Source: Shewanella fidelis ATCC BAA-318
GTDB taxonomy: Bacteria; Pseudomonadota; Gammaproteobacteria; Enterobacterales; Shewanellaceae
Length of the DNA stretch: 64,000 bases
Assembly (NCBI RefSeq): GCF_000518605.1
Contig: NZ_JADX01000004.1
Span: 284,885 to 348,884 of the forward strand
Reading direction: 5' to 3'
In this document: one piece after another, positions 1 through 9,233 of the stretch
How positions within the stretch are numbered: the first letter of the stretch is position 1
Layout: each line of letters opens with the position of its first letter
The notes under the pieces: model-generated
What the model saw: the letters and a program-made list of their open reading frames with translations, nothing else
Database searches by the model: none
Told to the model about the DNA's origin: nothing
Made by a program: the position numbers and the translations under genes

Positions 1-430
1 AAAGCCAAAAGCCTCAGGCTGTTATCTTTGCTCTACCTAGGACCTGCTTTTCCTAGAACCTGCTTTTCCTAGAACCTGCATTAAGTAGGACCTAGGCCCT
101 AGGACGCTTCGCTTCGAGGGCGGGCTAAAGCCCTGCTAGGATAAGCCAAAGCTAAAAGCTAAAAGCTAAAAGCCAAAAGCCAAAAGCCAAAAGCCAAAAG
201 CCAAAAGCCTCAGGCTGTTATCTTTGCTCTACCTAGGACCTGCTTTTCCTAGGACCTAGGACCTGTATTTAGTAGGCTCTAGGGCGCTTCGCTTAGAGGG
301 TGGGCTAAAGCCCTACTAGGATAAGCCAAAAGCCAAAAGCCAAAAGCCAAAAGCTCTGGCTGTTATCTTTGCTCTGCCTAGGATCTAGGACCTAGGACCT
401 GCTTTTCCTAGAACCTATAACCTAGAACCT
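1..430. repeat. Degenerate CCTAGG / AAAAGCC repeat array
   Basis: This non-coding stretch is built from about two and a half copies of a ~185-bp unit. Each unit has a run of AAAAGCC heptamers, then CAGGCTGTTATCTTTGCTCT, then several CCTAGGACCTGCTTTT words, then a GGGCGCTTCGCTT segment and GGGCTAAAGCCC. The words CCTAGG and GGGCTAAAGCCC are palindromic, so the RNA would fold. The same words reappear in reverse complement at 43206-43480. The left end is cut by the window edge. I see no ORF. It lies just downstream of the cysteine desulfurase stop codon. Confidence 0.8.
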
Positions 431-434
431 TCTA

Positions 435-1646
435 TTACAACAACAACTCTTTTACCGACTTCATTGCATTAATGAAGTTGTCGATATCAGCTTTGTTAGT
501 ATAGACCCCAATCGATGCGCGGCAGCAGCCTTTTAAGCCTAAGGTTTGCATTAGTGGCATAGCGCAGTGATGGCCACAGCGTACCGCGATGCCTTGTTGA
601 TCAAGCAAAATACCGACATCTTGATGATGTTCATCGGCCAAGTTAAATGCCACTGCAGCAATATTGTCACTATGGGCAGCGTAAAGCACTATGTCGCCCA
701 ATTTTCTGAGTTCATCTTGCAGGTAATTAAGTAGTGCTTGTTCCTCTGCATGTACTTGATCTCTTGGCAGAGATTCGATGAAGTCGATTGCCGCACCTAA
801 GCCGATCACTTCAGCAATAGGCGGGGTACCCGCTTCAAGTCGGTTAGGTAAAATATTAAATTCAGTTTGCTCAAAGCTGACGCTTTTAATCATTTCACCG
901 CCAGTCATTAGAGGCGTTAACTTATCAAGCACATCATAGCGGCCATACAGCACGCCGACCCCTGTAGGCCCATACATCTTATGGCCAGAGAACACATAAA
1001 AATCACAATCAATGGCTTGTACGTCAACATTCATGTGGGCAATCGCCTGTGCGCCATCGACCAATGTGATAGCGCCTGCTTGTTTAGCTAAGCTAACTAG
1101 CTCGTGTACCGGGTTTAGCGTACCAAGTGCATTGGAAACATGGCTGAGGGCAACAATAGCTGGCTGCTGTTGTAGTAAGACTTTATAAGCGTTTAGATCT
1201 AAGCGCTGATCTGCTGTTAGCGGAATAGGTTTTACTTGCGCGCCAGTGCGTTTAGCCAGTTGCTGCCAAGGTACAATATTGGCGTGGTGAGCAGCGCTAT
1301 CAATTAAAATCAGTTGGCCTTTGCTCAGTTGCTCGGTTAAGCCGTTGGCAACGATATTGATTGACTCAGTGGTGCCATGGCTAAAAATGATCTCTTGTCG
1401 GCGTTCGGCGTTAATAAACTGCTTTAGCTTATCGCGCACGGCTTCATATTGGCTGGTGGCTCGAGCCGACAGCTGATGTGCAGCACGATGCACATTGGCA
1501 TTATCAAAACGATAATAGTGCGCCATAGCATCGATTACGCTCTGCGGCTTTTGGCTGGTCGCGGCGGTATCGAGATAGCACAAAGGGTAGCCATCATTTG
1601 ACTGTTCGAGTGTCGGAAATTGTGACCGCAGCGTTGAGAGAACCAT
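435..1646 (-). CDS. sufS: Cysteine desulfurase, SufS/CsdA type
   Basis: PLP-dependent enzyme (403 aa) that removes sulfur from L-cysteine, giving alanine and an enzyme persulfide for Fe-S cluster assembly or other sulfur transfer. The PLP lysine is K223 in SGHKMYGPTGVGVLYG. The persulfide cysteine is C361 in RCGHHCAMPLM, and HHANIVPW matches the cofactor-binding region. Length is typical of group II desulfurases (about 405 aa). RCGHHCAMPL resembles SufS more than CsdA, but no suf operon is visible here, so naming between sufS and csdA is uncertain. A SufE/CsdE partner may lie beyond the left edge. The ribosome binding site before the ATG is weak. Confidence 0.9.
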   Translation of the reverse strand: MVLSTLRSQFPTLEQSNDGYPLCYLDTAATSQKPQSVIDAMAHYYRFDNANVHRAAHQLSARATSQYEAVRDKLKQFINAERRQEIIFSHGTTESINIVANGLTEQLSKGQLILIDSAAHHANIVPWQQLAKRTGAQVKPIPLTADQRLDLNAYKVLLQQQPAIVALSHVSNALGTLNPVHELVSLAKQAGAITLVDGAQAIAHMNVDVQAIDCDFYVFSGHKMYGPTGVGVLYGRYDVLDKLTPLMTGGEMIKSVSFEQTEFNILPNRLEAGTPPIAEVIGLGAAIDFIESLPRDQVHAEEQALLNYLQDELRKLGDIVLYAAHSDNIAAVAFNLADEHHQDVGILLDQQGIAVRCGHHCAMPLMQTLGLKGCCRASIGVYTNKADIDNFINAMKSVKELLL

Positions 1647-1669
1647 AAAGCTGATCCGAGGTTATAAAT

Positions 1670-1704
1670 AAAAAGGCGCGCAGATCTTGTAAGATCTACG
1701 CGCC
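1670..1704 (-). terminator. Intrinsic terminator after tas
   Basis: A 12-13 bp GC-rich stem (GGCGCGCAGATCTT pairing with AAGATCTACGCGCC, one mismatch) is followed on the minus strand by TTTTTATTT. It lies 35 bp downstream of the aldo/keto reductase stop codon and separates it from the desulfurase gene. Confidence 0.85.
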
Positions 1705-1738
1705 TAAAGCAAGTTTAGACTGCTAAATTATGGCTTTT

Positions 1739-2782
1739 TTATGGGCAAGGTACTCGGTATTGCAGAGCTAGCTCGTCTAGACGCAACTGTAATTGTGGCG
1801 AAATAGCACAATTGATGCTGTCGATATTCTGTTGTAACTGCTCAAGATTAGTCGCACCAATAATATTGGAAGCAACAAATTTTCTGGAGTTAACAAAAGC
1901 TAGCGCCATTTGTGCAGGATTCAAATTAAACTCATGTGCTAGCTCGACATAAGCTTTAGTGGCGTCTAACGCCATTTGAGTACCGGTATAACGTGCAAAG
2001 CGCTTAAATAGCGTCATTCTCGCGCCTTCAGGCCATTGGTTATCGAGGTATTTACCTGATAGCGCACCAAATGCCAAAGGTGAATAAGCCAGTAATGGCA
2101 CTTCTTCACGGTGGCTGATTTCTGCCATGCCGATCTCATAGCTACGATTAAGTAAGTTATATGGGTTTTGTACCGAGATGATTTTTGGCAGGTCGTGCTT
2201 TTCGGCAAGTCGTAAGTACTCCATAAAGCCCCAAGGGGTTTCATTAGAGATCCCGATATAGCGGATTTTTCCAGCCTTAACCAGATCGGCCAGTGCTTCT
2301 AAGGTATCAATAATCGGTGTTTGCTTTTCTTGTTCATCGATTTGGTTATAGCTAAGTTCACCAAAGAAGTTAGTGTTTCTGTCGGGCCAATGTACTTGGT
2401 AAAGATCGATAGTATCGAGTTGTAGACGTGCAAGAGAGGCATCAACTGCAGCGTGGATATTGCGCCAGTCGAGCGCCATATTCGGGCGAATATAATCGCT
2501 CTTGCCACCGGGAGCAGCCACTTTACTGGCAATGATGAGGTTATCGCGATTACCTCTTTGCTTGAGGTAGTTACCTAAAATACGTTCGGTTTCGCCCTGA
2601 GTTTCCGCCTCAGGCGGAACGGGGTACATTTCTGCTGTATCAATGAAGTTAACGCCAGCACCAATGGCGTAGTCGAGTTGTTCGAATGCTTGAGCTTGGG
2701 TATTTTGGGCTCCCCAAGTCATGGTGCCTAGACAGATTTGGCTAACGTGTAAACTTGAATGCGAAAGACGTTTATATTCCAT
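1739..2782 (-). CDS. tas: Aldo/keto reductase, Tas family
   Basis: NADP(H)-dependent aldo/keto reductase of the Tas branch, 347 aa. The sequence follows E. coli Tas almost throughout: YKRLSHSSLHVSQICLGTMT at the N-terminus, IDTAEMYPVPPEAETQG with the catalytic Asp and Tyr, SKV with the catalytic Lys, LDLYQVHWPDR with the His, and IGATNLEQL near the cofactor site. The frame is open 15 codons further upstream. I chose the ATG at 2782 because TAGGTGG lies 6-12 bases before it and the protein then starts where Tas starts. The natural substrate is unknown. It is a single gene with its own terminator. Confidence 0.9.
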   Translation of the reverse strand: MEYKRLSHSSLHVSQICLGTMTWGAQNTQAQAFEQLDYAIGAGVNFIDTAEMYPVPPEAETQGETERILGNYLKQRGNRDNLIIASKVAAPGGKSDYIRPNMALDWRNIHAAVDASLARLQLDTIDLYQVHWPDRNTNFFGELSYNQIDEQEKQTPIIDTLEALADLVKAGKIRYIGISNETPWGFMEYLRLAEKHDLPKIISVQNPYNLLNRSYEIGMAEISHREEVPLLAYSPLAFGALSGKYLDNQWPEGARMTLFKRFARYTGTQMALDATKAYVELAHEFNLNPAQMALAFVNSRKFVASNIIGATNLEQLQQNIDSINCAISPQLQLRLDELALQYRVPCP

Positions 2783-2879
2783 AAAAAGCCACCTAATACG
2801 TGAATGCGCTTGATCTGAGGCTAGCAAGCTTTAGCGATAAAAACCATTAACTTATGAGGCCTAAGCCATTAAATAATCA

Positions 2880-3815
2880 TTAGCTCCGAGTGATTGGCTT
2901 AAGCATGGGAATTTCACAAGCATCGTGGCCTGTATTACCTAAAGGTGCATCAAGCTGATTAAAGCCAAGAGAAGCATACAAGTTAATCGCTTCAACTAAG
3001 TTGGCAGTGGTTTCTAAATAACACGCGTTATAGTGCTGTGTCTTGGCAAATTCGATGGCCATTAACGCTAGGCGTCGGGCAAACCCTTTGCCACGTAGCT
3101 CCGAAGCAAAATACATTTTTTGTAGCTCACAAACTCCCTCTTGGCCGTGTAGCGGTGCAACACCAGCACCGCCAAGCACTTTGCCATCTCGTTCAATCAC
3201 CCAATAGTGAGCATTAGCGTGTTGGTAAACCTCATATAAGCTATCTAAGCTCGGATCAGCAACGCCGTAACCTTTATCTGCGGTCAAACCATATTCAGCT
3301 GATACATCGCGGATCACTTGCGCTATTTGTGGGTTATCTTCTGCTGTGATGCTGCGCACTTGATATCCCTGTTGCGCTTTAGACTGCATTACCGCTTTGT
3401 TATAGCGCGCCAGTGAGACTTCAAGTTCATTAATATGCTCGCTTGGTAGTTGCGCTAAAATATCACTGAACTGCTGGTTTTGTTGTTGGTGTAGCTTCTG
3501 CAACTGCCTTTTACCTTTAGCGCTGATTTGTACCACTAGGCTGCGATTATCTCTAGGATTGGGTTGGGTGCTGGCGAATCCTTTTTCCACAAGGTGACTC
3601 ACAGCGCGGCTAGCGTTGGACTTATCAATATTTAGTAAGCTAGCAAGCTGCTTAATTGCATAGCTATTTTCACCTAATTCGATGAGAGCATGGGCTTGTA
3701 CCGGAGATAGCGGTTGATTACCACAGGCGGCGTCGAGTAAGCCTAGTTGGCGAATAAGTTGTCTTGAGAGACGACGAAGCAGGGACGCAGAATTAGGCTG
3801 GGCTTGACTCATCAA
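2880..3815 (-). CDS. MarR-family regulator fused to a GNAT acetyltransferase
   Basis: Two-domain protein of 311 aa. Residues ~10-140 form a MarR winged helix: the recognition region is around [18 protein letters not shown], followed by the wing [17 protein letters not shown]. Residues ~150-305 form a GNAT fold with the acetyl-CoA loop [10 protein letters not shown] and the C-terminal [10 protein letters not shown]. This MarR-GNAT architecture is known in proteobacteria and usually annotated as a bifunctional helix-turn-helix/GNAT protein. Target genes and acetyl acceptor cannot be read from sequence. It is monocistronic on the minus strand, between tas and yjjX. Confidence 0.88.
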   Translation of the reverse strand: MMSQAQPNSASLLRRLSRQLIRQLGLLDAACGNQPLSPVQAHALIELGENSYAIKQLASLLNIDKSNASRAVSHLVEKGFASTQPNPRDNRSLVVQISAKGKRQLQKLHQQQNQQFSDILAQLPSEHINELEVSLARYNKAVMQSKAQQGYQVRSITAEDNPQIAQVIRDVSAEYGLTADKGYGVADPSLDSLYEVYQHANAHYWVIERDGKVLGGAGVAPLHGQEGVCELQKMYFASELRGKGFARRLALMAIEFAKTQHYNACYLETTANLVEAINLYASLGFNQLDAPLGNTGHDACEIPMLKPITRS

Positions 3816-3905
3816 ACAGCTCTTGTTTAGTTGCGGGTAACACCTAAGTTACGAGGACTATTTTCTAAAATCAAGCCTGTTAAGTTAAAAATAATAAAGT
3901 TACTA

Positions 3906-4445
3906 CTAATTTATATAGAGTTCAGGATGCAGTATTGCTGCCATAGCTAAGATGATGGCTTGCGTGTAGTTACTTTGGCGGGTTTCATTACCATTGGTTA
4001 GTAAGGATATTGCACCACCTTTTTGTTTTATATTGACGGTATCAAACATCGCATCCATTACATGCCCTAACTCCTGGCCTTGGGTGAGTGCTTGGTATAC
4101 AGCCATAGGTAAAGGAAGCTGCGCACCACGGCCAATGCTAACTTGCTCTTTGTGGGCTATGGCAATATAAGCAAAGGTCGCTGGTCCATGTTCAAACAGC
4201 TCAACCCCGCCCTCCATTGCAATGTAGTAATCTGCTTGATATACCGATTGGCAATGTTTAACTCGGTTAATTGCGCCTAATTTAGTTTCTGCGTCGGTCA
4301 TGGGTTGATCGGCAACTAAAGAAGGTGCATCAACTCCGTCACATTGGATCTGGTGTTCAGGGAAAAGGCGCTCAAAGGCGACTTGGGCTGCGGCGACTTT
4401 TACTGGATTTTTTGAACCCACAATAATGCGTATTGCTGCTTTCAT
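3906..4445 (-). CDS. yjjX: Inosine/xanthosine triphosphatase (YjjX family)
   Basis: House-cleaning phosphatase of 179 aa that hydrolyses ITP and XTP and so keeps deaminated purines out of nucleic acids. Family signs are the N-terminal IIVGSKNPVKVAAA nucleotide-binding loop, QPMTDAETKLGAINR, and YYIAMEGGVE in the middle. Length fits the family (about 170-180 aa). It stands alone on the minus strand, with a long AT-rich intergenic region between it and the divergent sdaC. Confidence 0.9.
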   Translation of the reverse strand: MKAAIRIIVGSKNPVKVAAAQVAFERLFPEHQIQCDGVDAPSLVADQPMTDAETKLGAINRVKHCQSVYQADYYIAMEGGVELFEHGPATFAYIAIAHKEQVSIGRGAQLPLPMAVYQALTQGQELGHVMDAMFDTVNIKQKGGAISLLTNGNETRQSNYTQAIILAMAAILHPELYIN

Positions 4446-5002
4446 TTTAGTAATTTTTGCTCAGGTACAGAAGGTTTGAATTACACTAGTTTATTGCAAT
4501 TTATGCTTGGCTTCATCTGTAAACTTCGTCTTAAAGATCACCTCAAAATTACAACTCTTAAATTTGGCAACGACTATGAAAAATAAAATTACATTTATTT
4601 TGCATTAGTTTATCTAATGGTAAGCCTATAAGTGACCATAATTAATGTGATCTTGTTCAAGGAATTGTGCTGGCTTGTTGGGTGAGGTGGCTAAATCTGG
4701 TTTTTTGTGATCTATGCCCGTTAGGCAAAATTGCTGTTGCGAAGTTTTATATCAGTATTTCATGATTTAAGTAAACTTAATGTTAAACCAAGGTTCGATA
4801 CGGTTATTTTTATTGGTGAATAATGAAAATTTATTACACGATTAAAGAGATCCGGCTCACAAAACGGTTACATTGTGAAAAACAATTACAGAATATGAAC
4901 TCAGATCAATTTTTAGTACGTGCATTAGGATACTCTTAACCGCGAAAATACTCCTGAGATCAAAATTTATTGGTGTTTCTCAGCACCATCAAGGTAACAA
5001 GA
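4446..5002 (+). promoter_or_regulatory. Long AT-rich leader upstream of sdaC
   Basis: About 550 bp between the divergent yjjX and sdaC, with no conserved gene. It presumably carries the sdaC promoter. A 38-codon frame (4823-4939, MKIYYTIKEI...) has GGTGA six bases before its ATG and could be a leader peptide, but nothing beyond that supports it. Confidence 0.45.
4646..4661 (+). promoter_or_regulatory. Possible CRP half-site upstream of sdaC
   Basis: TGTGATCTTGTTCAAG matches the CRP pattern TGTGA-N6-TCACA in the whole left arm and three of five bases of the right arm. CRP control would suit a serine catabolic operon, but a site this short can occur by chance in AT-rich DNA. Confidence 0.3.
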
Positions 5003-6355
5003 ATGCAAAAAGACGCGATCACAACAAAAGATACGGCAACGACCAAGTCGCTGCCTTGGACACGTCAAGATACAACTTGGATGTTGAGTTTGTTTGGTAC
5101 AGCTGTTGGTGCCGGAATTCTATTCCTACCAATTAACGCAGGTATGGGCGGTTTTTGGCCGCTAATGATGATGGTAGCAATCATTGGTCCAATGACATAC
5201 TTAGCTCACCGTGGACTATCACGTTTTGTTTGTTCATCAAGCAAGCCTGGTAGCGACATTACCCACGTAGTGGAAGAGCACTTTGGTGTGGGTGCGGGCA
5301 AGGCAATTACTTTGCTTTACTTCTTTGCTATCTACCCAATCGTTTTGATCTACGGTGTAGGTATTACTAACACAGTAGAAAGTTTTATTGTTAACCAGCT
5401 AAATATTTTTGTTGAAGTACCACGTTTAGCGGCTGACGGTGCGCCTATGCTAACTGATGCTGGCGTACAGATCATGGATAAAGTATCAGGTGTGCCACGT
5501 TGGTTGCTATCTGGTGGCCTTATCGTTGCTATGATGTCTGTGATGGTTGCGGGCGAGAAAATGATGCTTAAAGTTACTCAGCTTTTGGTTTACCCATTAG
5601 TTGCTATCTTGGCGTTCATGTCGTTCTACTTGATCCCAGATTGGAAAATGGATGCATTACAAGTTGTGCCGCCAGTAGGTGACTTCCTAGGTACAGTTTG
5701 GTTGACTATTCCAGTACTTATTTTTGCTTTCAACCACTCACCAGCTATTTCACAGTTCTCTGTGTCACTTAAGCGTGAGCACGGTGTGAATGCTGCGCGT
5801 AAAGCAGACGTGATTCTACGTAACACAACCCTAATGTTGGTTGGTTTCGTGATGATGTTTGTTATTTCATGCGTACTATCTCTATCGCCAGCACAGCTTG
5901 CTGAAGCGAAAGAGTTAAACTTGCCGATTCTGTCATACTTGGCCAACGTACATAACAGCGGCTTTGTAAGCTACTTCGGTCCATTTATCGCATTCGTGGC
6001 AATCGTATCTTCTTTCTTCGGTCACTACATGGGTGCGACAGAAGGTATGAAAGGTATCATTAACAAGCAATTACGTTCTGCAAATAAGCAAGTATCTGAA
6101 TCTAAGCTAGACAAATTCATCTTAGGTTTCATGTTCTTCACTATTTGGGGCGTAGCAATCATCAACCCAAGTATCTTAGGTATGATTGAAGCATTAGGCG
6201 GTCCAATCATCGCGGCTATCCTATACCTAATGCCAATGTATGCGATCCACAAAGTACCAGCTCTAGCTCCGTACCGTGGCCGTATCAGCAACATCTTTGT
6301 TGTAGTTGCAGGTTTACTTGCAATGACTGCAATCCTATTCGGATTACTGTCTTAA
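5003..6355 (+). CDS. sdaC: Serine transporter SdaC (HAAAP family)
   Basis: Inner-membrane serine:proton symporter of the hydroxy/aromatic amino acid permease family, about 450 aa with about 11 hydrophobic segments. It resembles E. coli SdaC along its length: [20 protein letters not shown] in TM1, [32 protein letters not shown], and [20 protein letters not shown]. The frame opens at a TTG at 4970. I start at the ATG at 5003, which has AAGG eight bases before it and gives a family-like N-terminus. It is followed 126 bp later by sdaA, making a serine uptake and deamination pair. Confidence 0.93.
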   Translation: MQKDAITTKDTATTKSLPWTRQDTTWMLSLFGTAVGAGILFLPINAGMGGFWPLMMMVAIIGPMTYLAHRGLSRFVCSSSKPGSDITHVVEEHFGVGAGKAITLLYFFAIYPIVLIYGVGITNTVESFIVNQLNIFVEVPRLAADGAPMLTDAGVQIMDKVSGVPRWLLSGGLIVAMMSVMVAGEKMMLKVTQLLVYPLVAILAFMSFYLIPDWKMDALQVVPPVGDFLGTVWLTIPVLIFAFNHSPAISQFSVSLKREHGVNAARKADVILRNTTLMLVGFVMMFVISCVLSLSPAQLAEAKELNLPILSYLANVHNSGFVSYFGPFIAFVAIVSSFFGHYMGATEGMKGIINKQLRSANKQVSESKLDKFILGFMFFTIWGVAIINPSILGMIEALGGPIIAAILYLMPMYAIHKVPALAPYRGRISNIFVVVAGLLAMTAILFGLLS

Positions 6356-6481
6356 GCAAGATACTGGCTGGGCGTGTACAGATTGCATGCGAGCACGCTG
6401 ACGCCCAGCTTTATAGTTCCATCAATGTTTGACAAAGCCTAGTCCCCTCTAGGCTTTTCCTCTTTTTTCGAGGTTATTTCC

Positions 6482-7849
6482 ATGTTTAGCGCATTTGATA
6501 TTTTTAAGATAGGTGTAGGTCCATCGAGCTCACACACTGTCGGGCCGATGAAGGCCGCCAAAGAGTTTATCGATGATGTTCGTCAAACGGGTCAGTTCGA
6601 TCAAGTGACACGTTTAGGCGTTGAGATTTTTGGTTCTTTATCATTAACCGGTAAAGGTCACCACACTGATATCGCTATTATCGTTGGTTTAGGTGGTAAC
6701 TCACCTGAAAGCGTTGATATTGATGCTATTCCAGGTTTTATCGCTGACGTTGAACAGACTAAGAAATTACCAATGGGCACTGAAAAGCGCCTAGTGGATT
6801 TTGGTCATGACGCCGTGATTTTCCACAGCCACGCATTACCATTGCACGAAAACGGCATGATGCTGCACGCATACAAAGGTGATGAGCTTGTACTAAGCAA
6901 GACTTATTACTCAGTAGGCGGTGGTTTTATTGTTGAAGAATCACAGTTTGGCAAAGCGGTTGAAAACCCAGTTGAAGTTCCATACCCGTTTAACTATGCC
7001 GATGAGCTTTTAGCGACGTGTAAAGAAACAGGCTTAAGCATCAGCAGCCTGATGTTCAAAAATGAGTTGTGTTTCAATAGTGAACAAGCAATTTATGATG
7101 GTTTCGGCGCTGTATGGTCAACCATGCATGATGCGATTGAGAAGGGCTGTCAAACCGAAGGTGTGTTAGCGGGTCCGTTAAAAGTAGCTCGTCGTGCACC
7201 TGCGCTTTACCGTCAGTTATTAACTGGTGAGCGTTTATCTAGCGATCCGATGGAAATCGTTGACTGGATCAACGTATTTGCAATGGCGGTGAGTGAAGAA
7301 AACGCAGCGGGTGGCCGTGTTGTAACATCACCGACTAACGGTGCTGCTGGTATCATTCCTGCGGTATTAGCTTACTACAACAAGTTTATTAAACCTGTTG
7401 GTAAGCAAGAGTACACGCGCTTCTTCCTAGCGGCTGCAGCAGTGGGTTCGTTATACAAGCGTAACGCTTCTATTTCTGGCGCGGAAGTTGGTTGTCAAGG
7501 TGAAGTGGGCGTAGCTTGCTCTATGGCAGCTGCTGGTCTTGCTGAGATCATGGGTGCAAACCCTGCTCAAGTATGTATGGCTGCAGAAATTGGTATGGAG
7601 CATAACCTAGGACTAACTTGTGACCCTGTTGCTGGCCAAGTTCAGGTGCCATGTATTGAGCGTAACGCGATTGCGGCAGTGAAAGCGATTAACTCATCAC
7701 GTATGGCAATGCGCCGTAACTGTGAGCCAAAGGTGAGCTTAGATAAAGTTATCGCGACTATGTACGAAACGGGCAAAGATATGCACGTTAAGTATCGTGA
7801 AACCAGCCAAGGTGGTTTAGCGATTAAAGTTACTAGCATTTGCGGTTAA
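6482..7849 (+). CDS. sdaA: L-serine ammonia-lyase, iron-sulfur, single chain
   Basis: Converts L-serine to pyruvate and ammonia using a [4Fe-4S] cluster rather than PLP; 455 aa, the usual single-chain length. The N-terminal [16 protein letters not shown] marks the beta domain. Likely cluster cysteines are in [11 protein letters not shown] and [19 protein letters not shown]. The chain ends in SICG, so the C-terminal tail cysteine that reaches into the active site of characterised enzymes is present. It lies downstream of sdaC and the two probably share expression; a terminator follows. Confidence 0.96.
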   Translation: MFSAFDIFKIGVGPSSSHTVGPMKAAKEFIDDVRQTGQFDQVTRLGVEIFGSLSLTGKGHHTDIAIIVGLGGNSPESVDIDAIPGFIADVEQTKKLPMGTEKRLVDFGHDAVIFHSHALPLHENGMMLHAYKGDELVLSKTYYSVGGGFIVEESQFGKAVENPVEVPYPFNYADELLATCKETGLSISSLMFKNELCFNSEQAIYDGFGAVWSTMHDAIEKGCQTEGVLAGPLKVARRAPALYRQLLTGERLSSDPMEIVDWINVFAMAVSEENAAGGRVVTSPTNGAAGIIPAVLAYYNKFIKPVGKQEYTRFFLAAAAVGSLYKRNASISGAEVGCQGEVGVACSMAAAGLAEIMGANPAQVCMAAEIGMEHNLGLTCDPVAGQVQVPCIERNAIAAVKAINSSRMAMRRNCEPKVSLDKVIATMYETGKDMHVKYRETSQGGLAIKVTSICG

Positions 7850-7883
7850 TGTTTATTGCCAGTCTAGTGCTGGAATGAATAGC

Positions 7884-7912
7884 AAAAAGGCCATCAATTG
7901 ATGGCCTTTTTT
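7884..7912 (+). terminator. Intrinsic terminator after sdaA
   Basis: AAAAAGGCCATC-AATT-GATGGCCTTTTTT: a perfect stem with a four-base loop and a T6 run, 35 bp past the sdaA stop. It lies just outside the left end of the MITE that follows. Confidence 0.92.
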
Positions 7913-7920
7913 GTGTCTTA

Positions 7921-8184
7921 TACCAATCAGTATAAACATTTAGTCACTCAGCGAGAGTTTAGCGGTTTTGAGGCAAGGCAACGAATGAAGAGCATAGTTG
8001 TTCTACGTTCAAGTTCGTTAACACAGCATCAGAATCGCTAAAACTCGCCATTCTGGAACGTTTTTGGCTGCCTACTTCTGCGTTGAATAACTTCACAAGG
8101 GAGCAACCATTCTTTCATTTATTCGCCTTGAATTAGATTGCCAAAAATCGTTCTGAGCTGATCAAATTCTTATACTGATTGGTA
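7921..8184 (+). mobile_element. MITE-like element, copy 1 (264 bp)
   Basis: The element is bounded by near-perfect terminal inverted repeats TACCAATCAGTATAA and TTATACTGATTGGTA. It is flanked on both sides by TTA (7918-7920 and 8185-8187), which looks like a 3-bp target duplication. The interior has no ORF but matches copies 2 (47229-47504, inverted) and 3 (58676-58938) along nearly its whole length, for example AGCGGTTTTGAGGCAAGGCA and CTTCACAAGGGAGCAACCAT. The right-hand TTA is also the stop codon of the minus-strand GNAT gene. Confidence 0.85.
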
Positions 8185-8628
8185 TTACTTTTGCTCGTAC
8201 ATTAAGTAGTAGCTTTGTTCCATTCCCAGTGCGCTATAGGTTTTTTGGGCATTGGTATTATCTTGCTCTACATAGAGCCTAAAACTAGCGGCACCACCAT
8301 TTTCTGCTGCGATATCTTTCACAGCTTGGTAAAGCTTGCCATAAATACCTTGGCGACGATTCTCAGGGCGAATGTATACGCTTTGGATCCAGTAGTAATC
8401 TTTGGCACGCCAGTCGCTCCACTCAAAGGTTACCATTAAGGAACCTGCAATTTCGCCATTAATTTCAGCGACTAAATAGAAGCCTTTCTCGGGAGACGTC
8501 AGTAAGGTATTAACGCCTTTTTCTAGTACTTGTGCATCTAAACTCAAGCCTTCGGTTTCTTGTGCCATGGCTTGGTTAAAGTTGACCAGAGCATGTAGGT
8601 CAGCTTGTTGGCCTTTACGAATTATCAT
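8185..8628 (-). CDS. GNAT family N-acetyltransferase
   Basis: Single-domain GNAT of 147 aa. The acetyl-CoA motif is IRPENRRQGIYGKLYQAV (R/Q-x-x-G-x-G-like), and the C-terminal NAQKTYSALGMEQSYYLMYE is the usual beta6-beta7 ending. The substrate is not predictable. The open frame extends eight codons upstream, but AAAGGA lies eight bases before the ATG at 8628, so I start there. The TAA stop coincides with the flanking triplet of MITE copy 1. Confidence 0.85.
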   Translation of the reverse strand: MIIRKGQQADLHALVNFNQAMAQETEGLSLDAQVLEKGVNTLLTSPEKGFYLVAEINGEIAGSLMVTFEWSDWRAKDYYWIQSVYIRPENRRQGIYGKLYQAVKDIAAENGGAASFRLYVEQDNTNAQKTYSALGMEQSYYLMYEQK

Positions 8629-8766
8629 TAATCGGTTTCCTTTTTTTGGCACACTTTAGCACGAAGCAAAATTTAACTCACTGCTGAAAATTATTGCCAA
8701 TTTGCATTCGACTAAAGTCTAACTCTGCTAAACTTTTTCTATGACCCGTTTACCACTGGAGTCACT

Positions 8767-9063
8767 ATGAAAAATAGCTACAAGCCATCAGTGAACAGCG
8801 CTGCTGCTAACAATAGCCAATGTTCAATAAAGCGTGATGCACAAGACATTAGGCATGGCTGGCACTTTGCTTTAACACTGCTAACACTCGGGATCTGGGG
8901 TTTAGTTTGGTGGTGGTTAATACTACGAGCTGAGGGTAAAGCGTTTTTTTCAGGTTTTGATGACGCTTATTGGAGCTATCTGATGGAGCGTGATCAACCT
9001 CCTGCTGCACTATATAAAATGAAGTTCTCTAAAAATAAGAATAATGCAAAATTTGATGCCTAA
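8767..9063 (+). CDS. Hypothetical small membrane protein
   Basis: 98 aa with one clear hydrophobic span at about residues 33-53 (FALTLLTLGIWGLVWWWLIL), a polar N-terminus and a lysine/asparagine-rich tail. The tail would be cytoplasmic or nucleic-acid facing by charge. GGAG six bases before the ATG supports translation. I do not recognise the family. It stands alone between a divergent GNAT and the symporter gene. Confidence 0.6.
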   Translation: MKNSYKPSVNSAAANNSQCSIKRDAQDIRHGWHFALTLLTLGIWGLVWWWLILRAEGKAFFSGFDDAYWSYLMERDQPPAALYKMKFSKNKNNAKFDA

Positions 9064-9233
9064 AATTGAGAATTATTCAGTCTTATAGCTGTTTCTGTTA
9101 TCGCTCCGATATGGGGCAAACCAGCGTGATATAGATCATCTATTGCTGTTGCAGCGTATGCTAAACTGCCGCGTTATTTTTTAAGCTGGCCTTTAGGCTA
9201 GTTGTCCTCCCACCACTGTTTCAAGGTTTAAAT

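Noticed and set aside
1-430. Possible CRISPR array in the left-end repeats
   Set aside because: Units are of uneven length, repeats are degenerate and palindromic words run into each other, with no constant repeat and unique spacer pattern and no cas genes.
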